Assembly: GCA_014529385.2 (NCBI GenBank)
Contig: CM043947.1
Coordinates: 120,602,891-120,666,890, forward strand
Origin: Adiantum capillus-veneris
Lineage: Eukaryota > Streptophyta > Polypodiopsida > Polypodiales > Pteridaceae
Direction of reading: 5' to 3'
Length of the DNA stretch: 64,000 nucleotides
Positions within the stretch are counted from its first letter, which is position 1; the number at the start of each line of letters is the position of its first letter. A program made the position numbers and the translations under genes. Below the pieces are notes generated by a model that was not told the DNA's origin, did not search any database, and worked only from the letters and a program-made list of their open reading frames with translations. Positions 57,287-64,000 of the stretch are shown here, piece after piece.

Positions 57287-58050
57287 ATATTTTTCCCGGG
57301 ACCCGAAGGTTGTGAGCCTCTCACCCTCGTCGCTACCCTCTCCCCCCCTTCCCGGAGTTGCATGGAAGCAGAAGAAAGGTGGGATACACACCTCTACATG
57401 AGCATGAGGTAACCCTTACCCTAAACTATCTGTAATACATACATAATACAGATATACGGAGGGATGGCATACCCGATGTGCGTGCTGAAATTTATTGATG
57501 GAAGCCTCGCGATGCACCTCTTCATCGGGATGTGCCTCTTGGTAGCCATCCGTGCCTCTTCACCGGCTACCATTCATGCTGTGCTTCTTCTCTCGTCTTC
57601 TGCTTGAAGTAGTGCACCCTTCCCCAAGGGTCACCCCCTTTTACTAGCGTTGGCTGCGGGTGCCTCTTCTTGAGTGCTCGCACCCCTTCCCAAACGATGG
57701 CACTCATCATGCGCTGGCTGTGGCACTCGTCACGAAACTCTTTGCTGGCTGTTTTGAACATTTGCGCTGGCTCTTGTTACGTAAGACACCAGCAGCGATT
57801 TATTTTCAAAAAAATCAACCAAGGCCCTATGCTTTAATTGGCTGGCCATTCTCCCCCAAAATTAAAACCCAATGTGGGTGCCCAACTTGGCCGGCCAACC
57901 CAATTACATTAATTAAAAAAGACCATTTGAACACACCCAGCCAGCGTTTAACAAAAACGTCAGCCAGCTAGCCCTCTTGTTCGCCCTCAACCTCTTGTTC
58001 GTACTCCCACACTCGCGAGATTCTCTCAGTACAAGTGCAGTGTATGTGCA
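57287..58050 (+). other. Untranslated leader of the 3.2-kb element
   Basis: No gene is seen. Words of the type GTGCCTCTTC recur at 57480-57690, echoing the LTR motif array. Confidence 0.5.
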
Positions 58051-59373
58051 ATGGACGATCTTCCTGAGGAGATTCTGCTAGAGATAGACTATGGTCCTGC
58101 TCCTCAACCTCTTCAAGATCCATTACCAGCACCAGATGCATACCTCATCTAGCAGGTGTCTTGTGGGTATGTGACATATCGTCACGCCACACAGTTTCAA
58201 CTACTCATGCTGACTAATCACATGGCCGGATCACAAGATGGCAACGACCATAATATGCCGAAGGACCCGATACTAGATAGCAGTTCTCAAAGTGCAGATG
58301 GCAGCACTTTCCAGGAGCCTCGCATCAATTCACACTCGCTTGGATCATATGCAAGTGTAAACCTCTTCTTGGAGTCACCCAACTGCTTCTCGGACTATAC
58401 ATGCATCTTCTTCTGACGCTTCAGTGGTCAACCAGGAAGAACCACTCAAACAAAAGCCTTCGGAACCCAAATTTTCTCACCCAAAGTATGGTTTCTCAGA
58501 GACAACTAGACGCAAAGTACGTTTGTGCGAGCAGCAAAAGTCTCAGCATGAATATTCTTGGAAATGCTACAGTTTTAAGCAACCAACTTCTTATCGGAAT
58601 CATCAGCAACAAAAGCAGCAATATGAAGCTTCCAAAGGATCATCAGCAATATCAAGATGGGCTTACTTAGTGGCACATATATCCGACCCTAGTCGAGTAC
58701 TCGGTCGTGAATGCTGCGACGCTAGACAACTTCCTCCTCGCGAGCCATGCCCTACATTTAAGTCTTTCTTATATGATGGTGGTAAAGTCGAAGATTTATT
58801 GATCCTTTCCTTGTGCAAGAGGATCCTTCAGAGATCTAAGAGGCAACACCTTCCTCAACCTCCCCCTTGTCAATTGGAAGCATTAATACCCGCAGAGAAA
58901 GCTGAAGATTCTGAAGATTCCAGTTCTTATGCGACAACCAACAAGCACCTAACCCCTTCTTTGGCCGTGATCCAGGCAGGAAAATTCGCCTCATCACCGC
59001 CCTTGCAGAAGACAGTTTTTGTCTCTAAACAGATTACAGATGCTATGGTGAATGATAATTCTTCAAACTTGAAGACTCCAGTCCTTGCCTTTAGCGGTGC
59101 AAAGGATAAAGCAAATACAGACTCTTGCAGCACGACTTTAGTCGCTGCAAATGAATCTTTGGACACAACTTGGATAAACCTTTACAGATGGATATACCTC
59201 CAAACACTAGTCTGTCTCAGTCTACGACATCCCTTCAAGAGGATTTTACTGTTCCAGATAAACCAATGGAATACCTTACAGATTTCCAACCAGTGGTCAT
59301 CACTCAACAGAAAACTCAAGTCAGTTTACCAATAATTTCACTCGAAGCAGATAAAGATTCAATCTTTTATTAG
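58051..59373 (+). pseudogene. Gag-position protein of the 3.2-kb element, broken
   Basis: A frame begins MDDLPEEILLEIDYGPAPQP at 58051, where gag is expected after the leader, but meets a stop at about 58150 and continues (QVSCGYVTYRHATQ) to 58416. The meaning then passes to the frame of the 303-codon open stretch 58424-59335 (NQEEPLKQKPSEPK ... KLKS), and near 59165 to a third frame (LDKPLQMDIPPNTSLSQS) ending at 59373. Together they suggest one former protein of about 440 residues with one stop and two shifts. It is Ser/Gln-rich with no zinc knuckle and no domain I recognise. It could instead be a captured host fragment. Confidence 0.4.
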
Positions 59374-59587
59374 ACAAAGCTCGAAGTTACAAAAGACTTT
59401 GACAAAGGCACTTATCAAGTTGCAGATATGATCACTTTTCAGTTTGGAGAAATAGTCATGGTCAATAACAGTGCCATGACATGGGACTTAACAGAAAGAG
59501 CTTTGTATGCAGAAGCACAACAACAATACATTTCCTTCTCCCGGAGTTTCTACAACTACCCTGGGTTTTATTTAAAGAGGGAGGGAA

Positions 59588-60023
59588 TGTCACGATTGTG
59601 ACTATGTTAACAGTATTACATCTAATCCTAGTTGCAGATACGCGAAGTGCCATGCCAAGGAGAACCCCTACGCTTGGATGGTCACGACCCTTCACTCAAG
59701 AGACGTGCCTCTTCGCCAAAAGCCACACTCCTTCGACGACTGGTCACGCCCCTTCGCTCTACGGGTGCGACTCTTCGCCCAATGGTTGCGGCTCCTCGCC
59801 GGTGTCTTTACGTTTAAAGTCGCGTCTCTTCACCATGAGACTTGTCTTTTCATTTGTGTCTCTTCGTCTCTTATATAAGGAGCCTATTGTACTCAGTTTT
59901 CAACAGTTAGTTCAATCAAACACAGAGTCTTCTGAGTCTTGTTTCTGAGTCCAGTTCAAGTTTCTTAAGTCTTAATCATGAGTTTAAGTACTTAATTAAG
60001 GATTAGTACCTAGAATCCTTACA
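59588..60023 (+). repeat. 3' LTR of the 3.2-kb element
   Basis: It starts TGTCACGATTGTGACTATG and otherwise matches the 5' LTR at over 90 percent by eye, including the CTCTTCGCC array and TATATAAGG at about 59873. Confidence 0.92.
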
Positions 60024-60028
60024 GTGTC

Positions 60029-60225
60029 CACTTGAACGTGACGTCTTTCTTTTGTAGAGCATGAAGGGGTGAAGCAATTTCGGCAAAGTTCTTGATAAAC
60101 CTTCTGTAGTAAAAGCATAGCCCAAGAAGCTACGGACATCATGCAAATCTGGCCATGTCCTGATTGCTTCAACCTTGGCAAGATTCATTTGGACACCATC
60201 CTTTGACACTGTGGCCAAGAAATAT
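60029..60225 (-). pseudogene. RT fragment of the minus-strand chromovirus
   Basis: The minus strand reads SKDGVQMNLAKVEAIRTWPD, then LHDVRSFLGY, the segment after the RT palm that links to RNase H, with the same order as in the chromovirus at 28-4647. It continues the remnant at 54933-56834 across the 3.2-kb insertion, and stops abruptly at the inverted junction near 60225. Confidence 0.8.
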
Positions 60226-60968
60226 GCGTATAACAATACCGTACATTCGTCCACAGGGAAATCATCCTTAGAGATTCTTTATGGTAAGCCTTTGCTTCCA
60301 CCGATCCTCGGAACTAAGGATAATATTTTGCCAGTAGATGAATATGTCTAGGATTTGACACGGCCTACGGGAAACTTAAGAGAGCAATTTTGTGCTCTCA
60401 GGAAAAACATAAGTACAGAAAGAATCTAGACTTAACATTTGGTCAATTGGTCTTACTCAAGTTTGAGAAGGCAAGACTAAAGAAACAAGCGACTCATAAA
60501 GGGAAAGTGGTAAAACTTTTCAATCATAATTATGGGCGGTTAAAGATAATTAACCAAGTACACGATGTGACGTTCTGATTAGACTTACCATCTAATTGGA
60601 AGATCCACAATGCTTTCCATGTTAGTTTACTCTGACCTATATGTGGGGCCGCCTCCAAGTCTGCCTATTGCTGAGGAACCTCCTGAGGTTGAGGAAACGG
60701 AGAAATACTCCAACCGGAGCAGATCATTCATCGTCAGGAGCAGCCACACAAGTCCGGGAAGATTACAAGGAAGTATTTGGTAAAGCTTAAGAATTATTCT
60801 ACTTTGGACGCTCAGTGGATAATCGAGCAGGAATTAGCATCTTATCTCGAGATCCTGGAAGGATATGTACAAGCACTACTGTTGAGGACAACTGTTCAGA
60901 AGCCAGAGGATGTTGCTAAATGGACTATTTTCTTATATTTTTTTTCTAGAGTAATTTCTTTTTACTGA
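60226..60968 (+). pseudogene. 3' end of a third chromovirus: integrase end and chromodomain
   Basis: On the plus strand, YAYNNTVHSSTGKSSLEILY starts at about 60226. It is followed by LKFEKARLKKQ, by NWKIHNAFHVSLL and by a chromodomain remnant, KLKNYSTLDAQWIIEQELAS. It is more diverged from the 28-4647 element than the 54.9-56.8 kb copy and has stops and shifts. It meets the oppositely oriented RT fragment head to tail with no spacer. Confidence 0.75.
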
Positions 60969-62325
60969 TATTAGAATATTTAAATGTGTGCACTTGAACC
61001 ATAAGGTTAGGAACCGTGGATCTAGTGGAATTATCAAAAGCCATCAGGAACGGACAACTTTGATGTGTCATACGATGGGTGACATTAAGCATCACGAAGG
61101 GGTTGTATAGCTAGTTCGGTAGGAGAGACTAGGAAACGGATATTCCTGATGCGTCACGTGATGGGTGACGGGAGCGTCGAAAAGGGAATATTCCGTTGGT
61201 CTGGTAGGAAACCCGTACTGGAAAAAGGAATACGCGTAAAGATGCAAGCACAAGAATAAAGATGGGTTTTGAGAAGCTTTCTGTGAAAGCGGGAGATTCA
61301 CGAGGAAGGTAGATGCTTTCCCGCGAGGAATCTGTGTCTGCATAGCATCCGTGCTTGAGGATTGCATCTGGGGACGAGTGGACTGTGTATGTGTAGCATA
61401 ACTTTTCAGCTCACTGGTCTTTTTTTTGAATTTAAAGAGATTCACACTTTTTTTTTTAAGTGACTGGCTGTCCACTTAATAATTGGGCAGCCACTCTCTT
61501 AAAATAAAGCAAGCCAAAAGCGCCCCCCCTCCTAAAAACTACCAGTGTGAGCCCTCTCTCTCCTCTCTCTAACTGATGGCTGCCAGCCCTCACTCTCTCT
61601 ACTTTTCTTTCGCTCCCAAGGTTGGCTATTTTTGGCTGGGTTCGGACCTGCTATTCTTGCCGGTCCCTAGAACCTATAAAAGCAACACTCGTTCCCATTG
61701 TCAGGGACAGATTTTGCCAACGCTAGCTTGGAAGAGATTCTACGGGAAGGAGACGCAAGTGCTCACGAGACTAGGAGCACGGAGGTCCCTTTTCCATGCA
61801 ATGAGCGACATGTATCAATCGTGAACTCGTGATTCGCGTTATTGTTTTTGTGTTCTGTGCTTTCGTAGGGACTCCATCACGGAGAAGGAGCAACAAGGCC
61901 TCGGCCTATGCTCAGAGAATTCAAGGAACGGAATTGGGAACAGTGTGTAGAGCTTTTTCGCTTTGGGAATAGACGGAAACCGAATTGAGAGATCATCTCT
62001 CCGGAATTCCCCACAAGGCAAGGAACTGACCATTGAGTTGGAAGATCTAGAACGGAGGGGTCACTCCGGTTCTTGTGCTTGTAAAAAGATTCTCCCTAAT
62101 AAAGATTTTCTTTAAGGGGGAGGACGAGCCCATCTTCTGGTCCCAAATATTGTGTCGATCTTCTCCATCATCTCTTTTTTAGTTGAAAAGGTATTTATTT
62201 CAGCTTGTTGATCATTCATGTGCGGCGTGCGCTCCTGTTTGTGACAAAAACAATCAGGGTACTGCTGTCAGAAGTGTAAACGACTTTAATCTTGAGAGGA
62301 TAAAGAAACATATCTATGAGTAGAG
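60969..62325 (+). repeat. Probable 3' non-coding region and LTR of the third chromovirus
   Basis: No gene is recognised. An imperfect 86-bp-period duplication (GATG(T/C)GTCA...GATGGGTGAC at 61061 and 61148) precedes a TATA-like CCTATAAAAG at 61673-61682 and a polyadenylation-type AATAAA at 62098-62103. This layout fits an LTR, but neither end can be fixed. Confidence 0.4.
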
Positions 62326-62976
62326 TTAGAGTTTGCCTAGATCATGTAAGCTAAAAGAGGTCTCTTGATTAATTTCTTGAGAGAACCAAGCAGTTACAGT
62401 GGGAACAAATTCGCCGCTAAATTTTACATTCAAATTTATTTGTTTGTCTCTATGGGTGAGGAGAATCTCTCGATCGCGAGCACGAAGGAGGGCATCATAC
62501 TTGTGGAACCAGAGCATCCCTAACAAAATATCACAACCCGCCAAGTCCATGATGAAGAAATCCATAGCGTCTAGAAATCTTTGGACGTGGACTCGGAGTG
62601 AGCCCCCCAGATGTGTCGTAGAACCATAAGTTCTGTTCGCCATCAGGGCTTCAATGGAGTTACCCTTCGCGTATTTGTCAATGGCAAGGCTGGCGGTTAT
62701 ATTGGTGGATGAAGTTTTTGGCGGATCCAAGGTTGAAGAAAATAAGTGCGTCTTTGTCATGAACTCATCCCCATGCTCTACAAGGTTCCTCGGATGGATT
62801 GTGTCCAGGCTCTCCGACGAGATCGGGGGTCAATCCTACAGAAGGGCGAGGCCTCTTGTTGTTGTTGATGTTGTCCAGAGGGTTCTGTTGTTTGACAGGA
62901 TTATTATTGGGTGGGGTAAGGTGGGTTCTTTTGTTGCATTCCCTATAGCATCTGCCTTGAGTCATTTACTCACCTG
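62326..62976 (-). pseudogene. Gag-protease junction remnant of a chromovirus
   Basis: On the minus strand, GLTPDLVGEPGHNPSEEPC, then RAWG, matches the linker between zinc knuckle and protease of the 28-4647 element (GLVPDMVGDKPNSDASELC). A frame change then leads to the protease, with LDPPKTSSTNITASLA at the active site and FFIMDLAGCDILLGMLWF in the flap-to-core region. The active-site triplet is DPP and could not work. A decayed zinc knuckle (CYREC...H) lies upstream. The rest of the element is absent. Confidence 0.75.
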
Positions 62977-63522
62977 TTGAGGAGTTGGTTGAAAATGCCT
63001 ATCCTGGGTCTAGGAAGAGCCCGAAGGAGGTTTTTTGCTGAGCGGAAGACGTGTTGTTGCGGAAAGTGGCATTCCGTGGTGGTGTAGTCTGGAAGACTAA
63101 TTCCTTTTTCATGATGTGATAACCAACTCTGCCGTGGGACATTAATTGCTTCATATTTTATGTACTCCTTTACACCATTTATGCCTTTTGGACCACACAC
63201 ACATCCATCCGCTGTCTCTGACACAGCTAGATCATAATAGAGGCTCTTTTCTTCTCATATCTTCTGGCACATTTGGGTGGCACCAACCCCTTATGGTGGT
63301 TTTGTCTCTGTTTAACCCTTATCATCTTTTTGTGCTCTTTAACAGGTATAGCGTACATGCTCAAGTCGATCTCTTTTTCCATTGACAAAGATCCTTATTT
63401 TCAGTTGTCAGCCATGATTCTGTTACTGGCTGACGTTCATCTCCTCAATTAAAGCCCACACTGGCTAATGGTTTTCTTAAGCGATTATATGTGGTTGCAA
63501 TCAAATTCTCTTCTTTCAACAG
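62977..63522. other. Upstream part of the right-edge gene; exons uncertain
   Basis: No certain gene. A possible exon at about 63346-63400 (AG acceptor after TTTAACAG) reads IAYMLKSISFSIDKDPYF and could join in phase to the exon at 63523, but its donor (CA|GTTGTC) is weak. Confidence 0.25.
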
Positions 63523-64000
63523 GGATATAGTTGACACTATTTTCTCGGATGCTTATTACATGCTGTATAAGGTTGGCAATGGCAAAAATTCCGATTGCTG
63601 TGTTTCTTGCATTTGCACCAAATTGCTGATTAGCTTTTCTAAATTATGACGTTCTTCTCAGTATTGTTCAGCCATAAAATGGAATTTTACACCCATGCTT
63701 CTTGCAAGGGATTCAAATGAGTGAAAGATTGCTCTATACTACCACAACCAGCTAAATATTCTCTATTGAGCATGTGCATATATATGATACTTACTCATAC
63801 TATTCAGTTTCGACCCGAATTAACTGTAGCAGGGAAATTAACACTGCTCTCCTTTTTGTCTCAGTTGTCAACACAGGCTGTGAAAATTATGCTTTCTGAT
63901 AATATGAGGGGCATGGGAGATCTTCGAGATAAGCTTTTCGACTTGGAGATCTATTTTGAGAAAGAAAATGAAGAAGATGCACTTCTTTTTGTCCTTTCCA
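63523..64000 (+). CDS. Two exons of an unidentified host gene, running off the window
   Basis: The exon 63523-63571 lies between a good acceptor (TTCAACAG) and a GT donor and reads DIVDTIFSDAYYMLYK. The intron 63572-63864 ends in a pyrimidine-rich CTCCTTTTTGTCTCAG. The second exon, 63865 to the window end, reads LSTQAVKIMLSDNMRGMGD, then LRDKLFDLEIYFEKENEEDA. Both exons are open in the one frame that splicing joins (phase 0), which supports a real gene. The protein looks like a helical, charged soluble domain. I do not recognise the family. Confidence 0.4.

Larger units (their letters stand above)
56840..60023 (+). mobile_element. Complete 3.2-kb non-autonomous LTR retrotransposon
   Basis: LTRs of 434 bp (56840-57273) and 436 bp (59588-60023) end in CCTTACA and are flanked by the target duplication GTGTC (56835-56839 and 60024-60028). 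The 5' LTR lacks about 10 bases near its start. A primer site TGGTATCGGAGC follows at 57275-57286 and a polypurine tract AAAGAGGGAGGGAA precedes the 3' LTR at 59574-59587. The 2.3-kb interior has no polymerase, protease or integrase motif. It interrupts the minus-strand chromovirus RT, which continues on both sides. Confidence 0.93.

Noticed and set aside
1-64000. CRISPR arrays, prokaryotic operons or prophage
   Set aside because: Tandem repeats lack regular spacers, and the gene structure has introns and plant retroelements throughout.

Overview
The window reads as nuclear DNA of a land plant with a large, retrotransposon-packed genome. The evidence is an intron-containing NRT1/PTR (NPF) transporter gene, plant-type Ty3 chromoviruses, a Tat-like Ty3 element with two RNase H domains, initiator-Met-tRNA-type primer binding sites, a Tourist-like MITE, SINE-like sequences and long (GA)n and (TG)n microsatellites. 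I cannot name the species. A fern, lycophyte or gymnosperm would all be compatible, but that is inference. I found no rRNA gene, intact tRNA gene or CRISPR array.

Layout. 1-6.6 kb: a Ty3 chromovirus with an uninterrupted 1539-codon gag-pol frame and 3' LTR; its 5' LTR lies off the left edge. 6.6-12.9 kb: mostly non-coding, with a decayed Arg/Asp-rich coding remnant (minus strand), a 153-bp foldback hairpin, a 293-bp MITE with TTA duplications and a SINE-like segment. 12.9-15.4 kb: the NPF transporter in three recognisable exons; its first short exon was not found. 15.4-25 kb: tandem duplications, a decayed Tat-like retrotransposon (minus), a protein-kinase fragment (minus) and a diverged ~270-bp tandem repeat. 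26.9-36.75 kb: an array of LTR-like copies, split by a 5.3-kb short-LTR Ty3 element (TSD ATAGA), then at least six tandem units that each carry an LTR-end/primer-binding-site-like junction. 37.5 kb: an orphan first exon that looks like an organelle transit peptide.

39.6-60.97 kb: nested elements. A chromovirus remnant (+) is split by a 13.7-kb LTR retrotransposon on the minus strand (40033-53777, TSD TGCTG, primer binding site and polypurine tract both present) that shows no polymerase genes. Its interior holds three copies of a ~1.7-kb core. One core sits inside 0.67-kb inverted arms, next to a gag-like acidic protein gene. After it come a second chromovirus (minus) split by a 3.2-kb non-autonomous LTR element (56840-60023, TSD GTGTC) and a third chromovirus end in opposite orientation. 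60.97-64 kb: LTR-like sequence, a gag/protease remnant (minus), and the start of an unidentified intron-containing host gene at the right edge.

Apart from the NPF gene and two partial host genes, the content is mobile DNA. The autonomous chromoviruses encode gag, protease, reverse transcriptase, RNase H, integrase and a chromodomain. The non-autonomous elements keep LTRs, primer site and polypurine tract plus gag-like or novel proteins, and presumably borrow the enzymes of the former (inference). The strongest structural claims (three complete LTR elements with matching target-site duplications, the MITE and the hairpin) were read base by base. LTR ends elsewhere and element lineages are tentative.
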